48,950 nt of DNA, taken from positions 1 through 48,950 of the forward strand of contig JAGXIF010000046.1 in assembly GCA_024635755.1 (NCBI GenBank). The letters are read 5' to 3'. Shown here one piece after another: positions 42,242 to 48,950 of this stretch. The stretch's first letter is position 1. Every line of letters begins with the position of its first letter. The translations under genes were made by a program, and so were the position numbers. Origin of the DNA: Halothiobacillus sp. GTDB lineage: Bacteria; Pseudomonadota; Gammaproteobacteria; Halothiobacillales; Halothiobacillaceae. The notes under the pieces were generated by a model that was given only the letters and a program-made list of their open reading frames with translations, was not told the origin of the DNA and did not search any database.

Positions 42242-43960
42242 TTCATCGACCACGTCACGGCTGCTAGTGCCCTCATGTCCTCTGGCGCGGGTGATCGAAC
42301 GGCTGACCAGGACGACCGGGATCAGGCCGGCGGCCACGATGGCCAGCGCCGGCAGGGCCGCGTCGCGCAGTCGTTCGTCGGAGGCCAGTTCGAATGCCCT
42401 GACCGCCAGGGTGTTGAAATCAAACGGTCGCAGCACGAGGGTGGCCGGCAGCTCCTTGAGCACGTCGACGAACACCAGCAGTGCCGCGGTCAGCAGACTG
42501 CCACGAATCAGGGGGATATGCACCCGCCAGAGCGTGCGTCCGGCGGTCGCCCCCATCGAGCGGGCGGCGTCGTCCATGCTCGGTCGCACCCGGCCCAGGC
42601 CCGCCTCGACGGTGTTCAGCCCCACGGCCAGAAAGCGCACCAGGTAGGCGAACACCAGCGCGAACAGCGTGCCGGAGAGCAGCAGCCCGCTGGAAAAGCC
42701 GAATTGCGTTCGCAGCCAGGCATCGAGCGTGTTGTCGAAGGCGGCGAACGGGATGATCACGCCCACGGCAATCACCGTGCCGGGCAAGGCATAGCCCATC
42801 CCCGCGATGCGGTTGATGGTGAAGGTCAGCCGACCGGGCATCAGGCGGTGGCCGTAGGCAAGGAACATTGCCAGCAGCAGGGCGAGTATCGCCGTCAGGC
42901 CGGCCAGTCCCACCGAGCGTCCCACCAGCACGGCGAATTCGCCCAGGTCGCGCGTCGGGGTGACCTCGAGGCTCCAAGCCAGCAACTGGGCCGACGGAAG
43001 GAGGAATCCCAACGCCAGCGGCAGGGCGCAGGCAATGAAGGCCAGCATGCCGGCCCCGCGACCCAGTCGGAACGAGGGGCGGGCCTGCCAGTTGCCGTGA
43101 TGGTGGTAGCGGGCCTGCCGGCGCGAGAGGCGCTCGATGATGATTACCGTGAAGATGAACGTCAGCAGTAGTGCCGAGAGTTGCGCCGCGGCGATGGTGT
43201 CGTTTAGCCCGAACCAGGTGCGGAAGATGCCCGTGGTCAGGGTTGGGATGCCGAAGTACTGCACCGTGCCGTAGTCGGCCAGGGTTTCCATGATCGCCAG
43301 CGACAGCCCGGCGACGATCGACGGGCGTGCCAGCGGCAGGGCGACGCGGCGGAACATCTGCCACGGGTTCAGCCCCAGCGACCGGGCGACGTTCAGCGCG
43401 CTGGCGGACTGCTCGAGGAAGGCGGCCCGGGTGAGCATGTAGACGTAGGGGTAGAGCACCAGCGTGAGCATCACGATGGCCCCGCCCAGCGAGCGCACCT
43501 CGGGGAAGGCATATTCGCCCACCGACCAGCCGGTCAGTTCGCGCAGCCCCGTCTGCACCGGCCCCGCCACGTCGAGCAGGCCGGTGTAGGTGTAGGCGAT
43601 GATGTAGGCGGGCATCGCCAGCGGCAGCAGCAGCGCCCATTCGAAGATGCGTCGCCCGGGGAATTCGCACACTGACAGCAGCCAGGCGGTGCCGGTGCCG
43701 AGAATGAAGGTGCCGAAGCCGACCCCGATGGCCAGCACGGCGGAATTGATGACGTAGTCGGCGAGCACCGTGTCGGCCAGGTGCGACCAGGTCGCCTTGT
43801 CCGGCCAGAACACGGACGCGATGATCACCGCGAGCGGCACGGCCAGCAACGCGGTGATCAGGATCATGCCCGTCTTCCACGCAGACAAGCCCCCCGCCCG
43901 TTTGAGGGCGAGGGGCTTGTCTACCATCGCATCGGGCTGTGTGCCGGTGCTTACTGCCAT
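42239..43960 (-). CDS. fbpB: Ferric-iron ABC transporter permease (fused double-permease type)
   Basis: The 573-residue protein has about twelve transmembrane helices in two homologous halves, each with an EAA-type coupling loop (AALNVARSLGLNPWQMFRRVALP and DAARSMGATAGRTLWRVHIP), typical of FbpB/FutB. It passes Fe(III) through the inner membrane. Its first ATG (43960) overlaps the fbpA stop by ten bases. A later ATG at 43867, preceded by GGAAGACGGG, would start right at the first helix and leave an 83-base gap that holds a strong hairpin. Which start is used is open; homologues with short N-termini favour the later one. The TAG stop coincides with the tip of a MITE. Confidence 0.9.
   Translation of the reverse strand: MAVSTGTQPDAMVDKPLALKRAGGLSAWKTGMILITALLAVPLAVIIASVFWPDKATWSHLADTVLADYVINSAVLAIGVGFGTFILGTGTAWLLSVCEFPGRRIFEWALLLPLAMPAYIIAYTYTGLLDVAGPVQTGLRELTGWSVGEYAFPEVRSLGGAIVMLTLVLYPYVYMLTRAAFLEQSASALNVARSLGLNPWQMFRRVALPLARPSIVAGLSLAIMETLADYGTVQYFGIPTLTTGIFRTWFGLNDTIAAAQLSALLLTFIFTVIIIERLSRRQARYHHHGNWQARPSFRLGRGAGMLAFIACALPLALGFLLPSAQLLAWSLEVTPTRDLGEFAVLVGRSVGLAGLTAILALLLAMFLAYGHRLMPGRLTFTINRIAGMGYALPGTVIAVGVIIPFAAFDNTLDAWLRTQFGFSSGLLLSGTLFALVFAYLVRFLAVGLNTVEAGLGRVRPSMDDAARSMGATAGRTLWRVHIPLIRGSLLTAALLVFVDVLKELPATLVLRPFDFNTLAVRAFELASDERLRDAALPALAIVAAGLIPVVLVSRSITRARGHEGTSSRDVVDE
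43883..43922 (-). repeat. 17-bp hairpin at the fbpA-fbpB junction
   Basis: AGACAAGCCCCCCGCCC (43883-43899) and GGGCGAGGGGCTTGTCT (43906-43922) form a 17-bp stem with a six-base loop. On the transcribed strand the single non-Watson-Crick pair is G-U. It lies within 30 bases of the fbpA stop. In binding-protein transporter operons such structures often protect the binding-protein mRNA and lower expression of the membrane genes. It lies within the fbpB frame if the 43960 start is used, or between genes if 43867 is used. Confidence 0.6.
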
Positions 43961-45012
43961 CCGGCCCGGTCCATCAGGCGGACCGCTTGCGGGTTGAGTT
44001 CGCCCAGTCGACCCAGGTTGAGATCGTCGGCCTTGAATTCACCCCATTGCGCCAGGGTTTCCGTGGCGGGGACACCGGGGCGCACCGGGAACTCGTTGTT
44101 CACCTGGGCGTACCACTCCTGGGAGGATTCGGTGGTCAGGAACTCGAGCAACTGCGTGACCGTCTCGGTCTTGTCGCTGGCGGCCACCATGCCGGCGCCG
44201 GAGACATTGACGTGCGCGCCACGGCCGTCCTGGTTCGGCCAGACCAGTCGGACTGCCTCAGCCGCCTGGCGGTCGGTGTCGCTGCCATTCTGCATGGCGC
44301 CATAGTAGTAGGTATTGGCCACGGCAATGTCGCACTCGCCGGCGGCCACGGCCCGGATCTGGTCACGATCGCCGCCCTGTGGCTTGCGTGCCATGTTGGC
44401 CACCAGGCCCTCGGCCCATTCCTGGGTCCATTCCTCGCCATGCTCGGCGATCAATGAGGCAACCAGCGACTGGTTGTAGATGTTGTTCGACGAGCGGATG
44501 CAGATGCGGCCCTTGAACTTGGGGTCGGCCAGGTCGGCATAGCTCGTGATGGCGCCGTCCTCGACACGCTCCTGGTGGGCGAAGATCACCCGGGCGCGTT
44601 GCGACAGGCCGAACCACTGGTTGTCCGGGTCACGCAGGTTGGCCGGGATGTTGGCCTCGAGCACGTCGGAGTCGACCGACTGCAGTACCCCGGCGGCCTT
44701 GGCGCGATGCAGGTTGCCGGCATCGACGGTGATCAGCATGTCGGCGGGGGTGTTGCGCCCCTCGTTTTCCAGCCGCGAGAGCAGCGCGCCGGCCTTGGCC
44801 GTCAGCAGTTTGACCTCGATGCCGCTCTCTTCGGTGAAGCGATCGAGCAGCGGGGCGATCAGGTCTTCCTTGCGCGCGGAATAGACGTTGATGGTGGCGG
44901 TGGACTGATCGGCGGCGTTGCCGTCGGTCTGATCACTGGACTCACTGCAGCCGGCCAGAGTCAGGCCGGAGGCCGCCAGTGCGAGAGCGGCAAATTGAAC
45001 GAGCCGGGTCAT
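43951..45012 (-). CDS. fbpA: Ferric-iron-binding lipoprotein of the ABC importer
   Basis: The 353-residue precursor has lipobox LAGC (C22) and then, after a short Thr/Ser/Asp-rich linker, a class-D Fe(III)-binding domain starting INVYSARKEDLIAP. The iron-binding tyrosine cluster ANTYYYG and the RSSNNIYNQSLVASLI segment mark the FbpA/FutA family. It delivers Fe(III) to FbpB in the periplasm. The lipid anchor is a variation on the soluble Neisseria protein. Its promoter region carries a consensus sigma70 promoter and a Fur box, so expression should rise in iron starvation. Confidence 0.92.
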   Translation of the reverse strand: MTRLVQFAALALAASGLTLAGCSESSDQTDGNAADQSTATINVYSARKEDLIAPLLDRFTEESGIEVKLLTAKAGALLSRLENEGRNTPADMLITVDAGNLHRAKAAGVLQSVDSDVLEANIPANLRDPDNQWFGLSQRARVIFAHQERVEDGAITSYADLADPKFKGRICIRSSNNIYNQSLVASLIAEHGEEWTQEWAEGLVANMARKPQGGDRDQIRAVAAGECDIAVANTYYYGAMQNGSDTDRQAAEAVRLVWPNQDGRGAHVNVSGAGMVAASDKTETVTQLLEFLTTESSQEWYAQVNNEFPVRPGVPATETLAQWGEFKADDLNLGRLGELNPQAVRLMDRAGWQ

Positions 45013-45075
45013 GGGCGAAACCTCTTGGAAGAGAAAATGGGTTGTCTGGGGCTTTGGTCGACCGAAAGCGGGGTC

Positions 45076-45104
45076 AAGATAATCGACCGCGAACAGGCTG
45101 TCAA
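45076..45104 (-). promoter_or_regulatory. Sigma70 promoter of fbpABC
   Basis: On the minus strand a perfect -35 TTGACA (45104-45099) and a -10 TATCTT (45081-45076) are separated by exactly 17 bases. The predicted start site is near 45069, about 57 bases before the fbpA ATG at 45012. The Fur box overlaps the upstream edge of the -35. Confidence 0.82.
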
Positions 45105-45119
45105 ATGAGAATCATTCCC
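45101..45119 (-). promoter_or_regulatory. Fur box upstream of fbpA
   Basis: TCAAATGAGAATCATTCCC matches 13 of 19 positions of the classic Fur box, including the central AATGA-N-AATCATT core. It overlaps the -35 element of the fbpA promoter, so iron-bound Fur would block RNA polymerase. The fur gene is not in the window. Confidence 0.85.
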
Positions 45120-45168
45120 AGTCCAGCCTCGATTGTTATCCCGTCTTTCTGCTCGGCCATGCCGCTTT

Positions 45169-46101
45169 TCACGCGGTGCGCCCTGAGACGGGCAGGTGGC
45201 TGTCCCAGTAGGGTTCGCCGGCGAAACGCTGGGCAAGGAAGTCGATGAAGGCCCGTACCCGGGCCGACAGGTGGCGGGTCTGCGGGTAGACCGCGTAGGC
45301 CCCGATCTCGGGCCAGGGCACGTCGGTGAGGATGGGCACCAGCCGCCCCTCGGCGATCGCGCGGTGCAGTAGGAAGGTCGGCTCGATCACGATACCCGCG
45401 CCGCGGATCGCCGCCTCGCGCAGGAAATCGCCGTTGTTGACCCGCAGGCGGCGCCGGCCGTGCACGGGCTGCCAGCGCCCCTGGCCGTCGGTGTAGCCCC
45501 AGACGCGCGTTTCGGGGACGTTGCTGTAGATCAGGCAGTCGTGCTCGGCCAGGTCGGCCGGGTGGTGCGGCGTGCCATGTCGGGCGAGGTAGTCCGGGCT
45601 GGCGACGGCGAGGTTGCGGATCGGGGCGAGCCGACGGGCGACCAGCGTGGAGTCCGGCAGGCTGGCCAGTCGCACGCCCAGGTCGTAACCGTCGGCGACC
45701 AGGTCCACCTCGTTGTCGTCGAGGTTGAGGTCGAAGTTCACCCCGGGGTGGGCGTTCATGAACGCCGTGATCGCCGGCTGCAGGTGCATCAGGCCAAACG
45801 AGAGCGGCGCGGCGATGCGCAGCACGCCGGAGAGCTCGCCATGTTCGCGGGTGACCGCCTCCTCCGCCTGGTCGAGATCGGCCAGCAGGCGGGTGGCGCG
45901 GTGGTAGAAATCCTCGCCCGACGGGGTGAGTGCCAGATGCCGGGTGGTGCGATGCACCAATTCCACGCCGAGATGATTCTCCAGTTCCCGCAGGCGTCGG
46001 CTGACCGCCGACTTGGCGATGCCGAGCCGATCGGCCGCCGCGCTGATCGTGCCGGCGTCGGCGATGCAGATGAAGTTCGCCATTGCGGTAAAGCGATCCA
46101 T
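45169..46101 (-). CDS. LysR-family transcriptional regulator
   Basis: The 310-residue regulator has an N-terminal winged helix-turn-helix (about 1-60; GTISAAADRLGIAKSAVSRRLRELENHLG) and a LysR substrate-binding domain (about 90-295) of the AaeR/DmlR-like subgroup. It is divergent from the cytochrome b561-yceI pair, the usual arrangement of a LysR gene and its target. The effector is unknown. Homologues next to cytochrome b561 and YceI are common in proteobacteria and are often annotated without a known signal. Confidence 0.9.
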   Translation of the reverse strand: MDRFTAMANFICIADAGTISAAADRLGIAKSAVSRRLRELENHLGVELVHRTTRHLALTPSGEDFYHRATRLLADLDQAEEAVTREHGELSGVLRIAAPLSFGLMHLQPAITAFMNAHPGVNFDLNLDDNEVDLVADGYDLGVRLASLPDSTLVARRLAPIRNLAVASPDYLARHGTPHHPADLAEHDCLIYSNVPETRVWGYTDGQGRWQPVHGRRRLRVNNGDFLREAAIRGAGIVIEPTFLLHRAIAEGRLVPILTDVPWPEIGAYAVYPQTRHLSARVRAFIDFLAQRFAGEPYWDSHLPVSGRTA

Positions 46102-46228
46102 ATCGTTCTCTTTTCGGCAACAGTGTTTTTCGAGATTAGTAATTTAAAAATGTCCGCGCAACGGCCATGCTCTTTCTGGAATCGAAGGCCGCCGCGAGAT
46201 GGCCGGTGACGTAAACGGGAGGGCATCG
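46102..46228. promoter_or_regulatory. Divergent promoter region of LysR gene and cytb561-yceI, possible LysR site
   Basis: The 127-base gap is AT-rich around ATTAGTAAT (46135-46143), a short palindrome that could be part of a LysR T-N11-A site. Both transcription units must start here, but no strong sigma70 promoter stands out. A GGGAGGG ribosome site for the cytochrome gene ends five bases before its ATG. Confidence 0.3.
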
Positions 46229-46783
46229 ATGCAGTGGCGCAATACGCGATCGGGATACGGCTTTGTGGCCATCGGCTTTCACTGGCTGGTGGCCGTTGCC
46301 GTGATCGGCATGTTTGCGCTGGGCTGGTGGATGGTGGAACTGACCTACTACGACCCCTGGTATCGCCAGGCGCCGGCCATCCACAAGGCCACCGGCGTGC
46401 TGCTGTTCCTGGTGCTCACCGCGCGCCTGCTCTGGCGGTGGCTCAACCCCTCGCCTCGTCCGCTCGGCCGACCATGGGAGCGGCGGCTGGCAGGCCTGGT
46501 CCATGCCTTGTTCTACCTGCTGCTGTTCGCCTTGATGACCGCCGGCTACCTGATATCCACCGCCGACGGCAGCGCGATCGACGTGTTCGGGCTGTTCTCG
46601 GTGCCCGCCACCATCAGCGACCTGCCCGAACAGGAGGACATCGCCGGGGATGTGCATCGATGGCTGGCCTGGACCGTGATCGCCCTGGCCGGGTTGCACG
46701 CGCTGGCCGCCTTCAAGCATCACTTGATCGACCGGGACGACACCCTGCGGCGGATGCTACGGCCCGCCGCGGTCCGGCGCTGA
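46229..46783 (+). CDS. Cytochrome b561
   Basis: The 184-residue, four-helix membrane protein starts at ATG 46229 (an upstream in-frame ATG at 46199 lacks a ribosome site). The haem-ligand histidines fall in GFHWL (helix 1), APAIHKATG (helix 2), DVHRWLAW (helix 3) and AGLHALAAFKHHLI (helix 4), as in the CybB group. These carry electrons between quinol and periplasmic acceptors; CybB acts as a superoxide:ubiquinone oxidoreductase. It is followed 30 bases later by yceI, a common pairing. Confidence 0.9.
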   Translation: MQWRNTRSGYGFVAIGFHWLVAVAVIGMFALGWWMVELTYYDPWYRQAPAIHKATGVLLFLVLTARLLWRWLNPSPRPLGRPWERRLAGLVHALFYLLLFALMTAGYLISTADGSAIDVFGLFSVPATISDLPEQEDIAGDVHRWLAWTVIALAGLHALAAFKHHLIDRDDTLRRMLRPAAVRR

Positions 46784-46813
46784 AACCAACTGACCGATAG
46801 AAGGAGACCACCC

Positions 46814-47404
46814 ATGTTGACCCGACGCCTTTCCGCCGCACTGCTGGCCGGCGCCATCGCCGCGCCCGTCTCGGCGCTCCCCGTCACCGCCCAGGCGGCT
46901 GAGTACGTTATCGACACCGAGGGCCAGCACGCCTTTGTCGAGTGGCGCATCCAGCACCTCGGCTACTCCTGGTTGTACGGCCGTTTCAACGACTTCGAGG
47001 GCAGCTTCGAGTACGAGGACGGTGCCATCGAAGATGCCAGCGTCGACGTGACCATCGACATGGCCAGCCTCGACTCCAATCACGCCGAGCGCGACAAGCA
47101 CCTGCGGAGTGACGATTTCTTCCACGTGAAGGAGTATCCCGAAGTCACCTTCAAGAGCACCGGCATCGAATCGACCGACGACGGCTTTGTCATCACCGGC
47201 GATCTCACCATGCGCGGTGTAACCCAGGAGATCGAGATCGAAGCCGAGAAAATCGGCGAGGGCGAAGACCCCTGGGGCGGCTACCGCGCCGGCTTCCTTG
47301 GCACCACCACCCTGACGCTCAAGGACTTCGGTATCGACTACGACCTGGGCCCGGCGGCGACGACGGCCGAGGTCACGCTCTCGGTGGAGGGTGTTCGCCA
47401 GTAG
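46814..47404 (+). CDS. YceI-family periplasmic lipid-binding protein
   Basis: The 196-residue precursor has a signal peptide ending AQA (about 1-28) and a single YceI beta-barrel of about 165 residues. Typical motifs are YVIDTEGQHAFVEWRIQHLG, HLRSDDFFHVKEYPEVTF and LTMRGVTQEI. YceI proteins bind polyisoprenoids, which fits a co-transcribed quinone-linked cytochrome. A clear terminator follows. Confidence 0.93.
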   Translation: MLTRRLSAALLAGAIAAPVSALPVTAQAAEYVIDTEGQHAFVEWRIQHLGYSWLYGRFNDFEGSFEYEDGAIEDASVDVTIDMASLDSNHAERDKHLRSDDFFHVKEYPEVTFKSTGIESTDDGFVITGDLTMRGVTQEIEIEAEKIGEGEDPWGGYRAGFLGTTTLTLKDFGIDYDLGPAATTAEVTLSVEGVRQ

Positions 47405-47443
47405 GTCGTTCCCCAACGCGGAACGGTTGCACGACCCATCAAG

Positions 47444-47474
47444 CGCCCCGGCAGATGCTGTCGGGGCGTTTTTT
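47444..47474 (+). terminator. Rho-independent terminator of cytb561-yceI
   Basis: CGCCCCGGCA (47444-47453) pairs with TGTCGGGGCG (47459-47468), one G-U, around a five-base loop and is followed by six T's (47469-47474). It lies 40 bases after the yceI stop. The rest of the gap to the mscS gene (47475-47656) shows no further gene. Confidence 0.92.
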
Positions 47475-47656
47475 CCGCTTTTCGGTGTAAAAGGAGGAAG
47501 AACCCTTTTCTATCGCTTTGCGACCCGCAGTAGATCTCAGGGCTGCATGTCGGGCGGTGTAAGCTTGAAAATCCTCGTGCGGATTAGGATGGCTGGACCC
47601 ACATGGGATGAGCACCACCGGCCGCGCAAGCCGCGCTGATTTATCGGGAGAAAATC

Positions 47657-48544
47657 ATGCAGGAAGGGTTCGGAGAAGGGGTGTTGTCTATCTGGCAGAC
47701 CCCTCTGTACCAGACAGGCGAAACGACCATCCACTTGAGTCAGTTGGTGATAGCGCTTCTCGTCATTGTTCTGGGCTTTTTGCTGGTGCGTTACGTGGGG
47801 GGCACGTTATCGCGTCGCATCGACAAGGATTCGCGCGTATCAGCCCAGCGGGCGCACGTGATCCGCAAGATGGTCGCCTACGTGGGCTATCTGACCATCG
47901 TCCTCATGGCCCTCCCGATCGCGGGCATTCCGATTACCGTGTTTGCCATCCTGGGTGGCGCACTGGCGATCGGCGTGGGTTTTGGTGCCCAGAACCTGCT
48001 CAACAACCTGATCTCGGGCATCATTCTGCTTGTCGAACACCCCATCAGGATTGGCGATGTCGTCGAGCTGGAGACCGACAGAGGGCGCGTCGAGGATATC
48101 GGGAATCGCTGCGTGCGTATCCGGCGTTTCGATGGTGTGCATGTTCTGGTGCCGAACAGTTACTTTCTTGAGCAACGTGTCACCAACTGGACACTGGTGT
48201 CCAACGAGGTGCGCGGTGGGGTAACGGTGGGCGTGGCATACGGCTCACCCACCCGCCGGGTGGAACAGCTGATGTTGCAGGCCGCGATGGAGCAAAGGGC
48301 CATTGATGATAGCTTGGCGAATCCCGAGGTGCTGTTCGAGGACTTCGGCGACAACAGCCTGGTTTTTACCGTGTTTTTCTGGACGCGTGTTCAGGTCGCG
48401 ACGGACCTTCGTCGACTCCAATCGACCATCCGATTCCGTATTGATGAGCTGTTTGCCGAAGCGGGTATCGTGATTGCCTTCCCACAACGTGATGTGCACC
48501 TGGATACCAGCGATCCCCTGCGACTTCGCATCCTCGATGAGTGA
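47657..48544 (+). CDS. MscS-family small mechanosensitive channel
   Basis: The 295-residue channel has an N-terminal helix (about 27-47), a second (about 74-94) and the pore helix TM3 (about 98-127) with the glycine/alanine pattern GGALAIGVGFGAQNLLNNLISG. The cytoplasmic beta domain and C-terminal vestibule follow (VPNSYFLEQRVTNW is diagnostic). It releases solutes on hypo-osmotic shock. The close match in length to E. coli MscS (286) suggests a minimal channel. GGGAG lies a few bases before the ATG. Confidence 0.92.
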   Translation: MQEGFGEGVLSIWQTPLYQTGETTIHLSQLVIALLVIVLGFLLVRYVGGTLSRRIDKDSRVSAQRAHVIRKMVAYVGYLTIVLMALPIAGIPITVFAILGGALAIGVGFGAQNLLNNLISGIILLVEHPIRIGDVVELETDRGRVEDIGNRCVRIRRFDGVHVLVPNSYFLEQRVTNWTLVSNEVRGGVTVGVAYGSPTRRVEQLMLQAAMEQRAIDDSLANPEVLFEDFGDNSLVFTVFFWTRVQVATDLRRLQSTIRFRIDELFAEAGIVIAFPQRDVHLDTSDPLRLRILDE

Positions 48545-48785
48545 ACGGGGCGAAGGGGACAAACACCCGTCCCCTGCGGCCCATTTCGCGGCTCGGCCCC
48601 GGCACGGGACAAGAACCTTTCTCTGTCTGCCGGCGCATCGGTTCTAGCATCGAGTCCGCGCATCATCGTTCGCTTGTCGCTGCGAGCGGTCTCGCCTCTT
48701 GCGTGTGAAAGACTTGCGCCGCACGTCCAGCCGGCCCGGCAGGGATGCGGTTGGAAGGCGACACTTGCGGTAGGCGAATGCCTGA
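48545..48785. other. Non-coding region between mscS and the right IS
   Basis: No gene is supported here. Just after the mscS stop, GGGGAC (48555-48560) and GTCCCC (48569-48574) form a short stem without a T-tract. Nothing else is recognisable up to the half-terminator at 48786. Confidence 0.5.
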
Positions 48786-48810
48786 AACAACAAAAACCCC
48801 GGCAGGGTCG
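48786..48810 (-). terminator. Half of a rho-independent terminator next to the right IS end
   Basis: Read on the minus strand away from the IS, the flank is CGACCCTGCCGGGGTTTTTG, then TTG TTT. This is a GC-rich arm followed by a T5G tract that starts 15 bases from the IS tip, exactly as at the left IS. No partner arm lies between the IS and the T-tract, so the other arm would be on the far side of the IS. Confidence 0.45.
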
Positions 48811-48950
48811 TGAACTGACCCCCAAAAGTTGGACGGTTGGTTAGCCGGGCACCAAGGCCTGAGTCCTGTATTCCACGGGGCTCAGGCCTTTTAGTTTCTC
48901 TTTGATCCGGTCGTGATTGTAATAGCGGATGTAGCGCTTGATCTCGAGAA
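48811..48950 (-). mobile_element. IS3-family insertion sequence, right end (right edge of window)
   Basis: This is the inverted second copy of the element at 1-139, with the same terminal repeat beginning TGAACTGACCCCCAAAAGTT at 48811. It is identical over all 139 shared bases. The rest of the IS lies beyond the window. Confidence 0.88.
48841..48950 (-). CDS. IS3-family transposase OrfB, C-terminal fragment (partial, second copy)
   Basis: The minus-strand frame enters from the right edge and ends at TAA (48843-48841). It encodes the same 35 residues as the fragment at 1-109. It is truncated only by the window edge. Confidence 0.85.
   Translation of the reverse strand, partial: LEIKRYIRYYNHDRIKEKLKGLSPVEYRTQALVPG

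Noticed and set aside
41947-42276. Minus-strand frames inside the MITE (72-109 residues)
   Set aside because: They span the inverted repeats and have biased, arginine-rich composition with no domain. They are better explained as translation of a repeat.
41519-43171. 550-residue plus-strand frame across fbpC, the MITE and fbpB
   Set aside because: It runs antisense through two clear genes and a mobile element. Composition and content are those of a shadow frame.

Overview
The window is a 48,950-base, GC-rich, densely coded stretch of chromosome from a gammaproteobacterium. The evidence is: ubiquinone genes (ubiA, ubiB, ubiJ), an outer-membrane phospholipase A (pldA), uvrD, a tmRNA whose tag reads ANDDNYALAA, and lipoproteins and outer-membrane proteins of Gram-negative type. 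A periplasmic DsrE-like protein, the high GC and many c-di-GMP proteins would suit a halophilic or sulfur-oxidising lineage (Halothiobacillaceae or Chromatiales type), but the genus is only a guess. Both ends lie inside the same IS3-family insertion sequence: bases 1-139 are the exact reverse complement of 48811-48949. The window is therefore probably a contig that broke at a repeated IS.

Layout. 1-139: IS end. 272-3750 (minus): pldA, ubiJ, ubiB. 3830-5081: CHAD-domain protein, tRNA-Thr(CGT), and a long hairpin. 5203-13196 (minus): a c-di-GMP/two-component block. It holds a substrate-binding lipoprotein translationally coupled to a diguanylate cyclase, a five-PAS hybrid histidine kinase, and an HD-GYP response regulator. 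13676-14036: ssrA (tmRNA) with its terminator. 14249-17191: a sensor with a periplasmic solute-binding domain fused to PAS, GGDEF and EAL. 17297-18601: glutamate dehydrogenase. 18617-24057 (minus): five tightly packed genes, a LolA-like periplasmic protein, two LolC/E-type permeases, a LolD-type ATPase and an outer-membrane barrel. 24232-26436: uvrD. 26559-31138: orphan TRAP binding protein, a manganese-type DtxR/MntR regulator divergent from an atypical TroA/ZnuA-like protein, gamma carbonic anhydrase, ubiA. 31268-39883: DsrE-like protein, a small unknown, and three more c-di-GMP enzymes. 40024-45119 (minus): an fbpABC ferric-iron importer with a clear Fur box and sigma70 promoter, an amidohydrolase at its end, and a 268-bp MITE sitting in the fbpB stop codon. 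45169-48544: LysR regulator divergent from cytochrome b561-yceI, then an MscS channel. 48811-48950: the second, inverted IS end.

Working together. The dominant theme is environmental sensing through c-di-GMP. Six proteins carry GGDEF, EAL or HD-GYP domains, and almost all have periplasmic or PAS sensors. Iron import is under Fur-type control, and divalent-metal handling has its own regulator. The best candidates for little-described biology are the LolA-like/ABC/barrel operon, the lipoprotein-cyclase pair, the IS that appears to land in transcription terminators, and the MITE inserted without damage into a stop codon.
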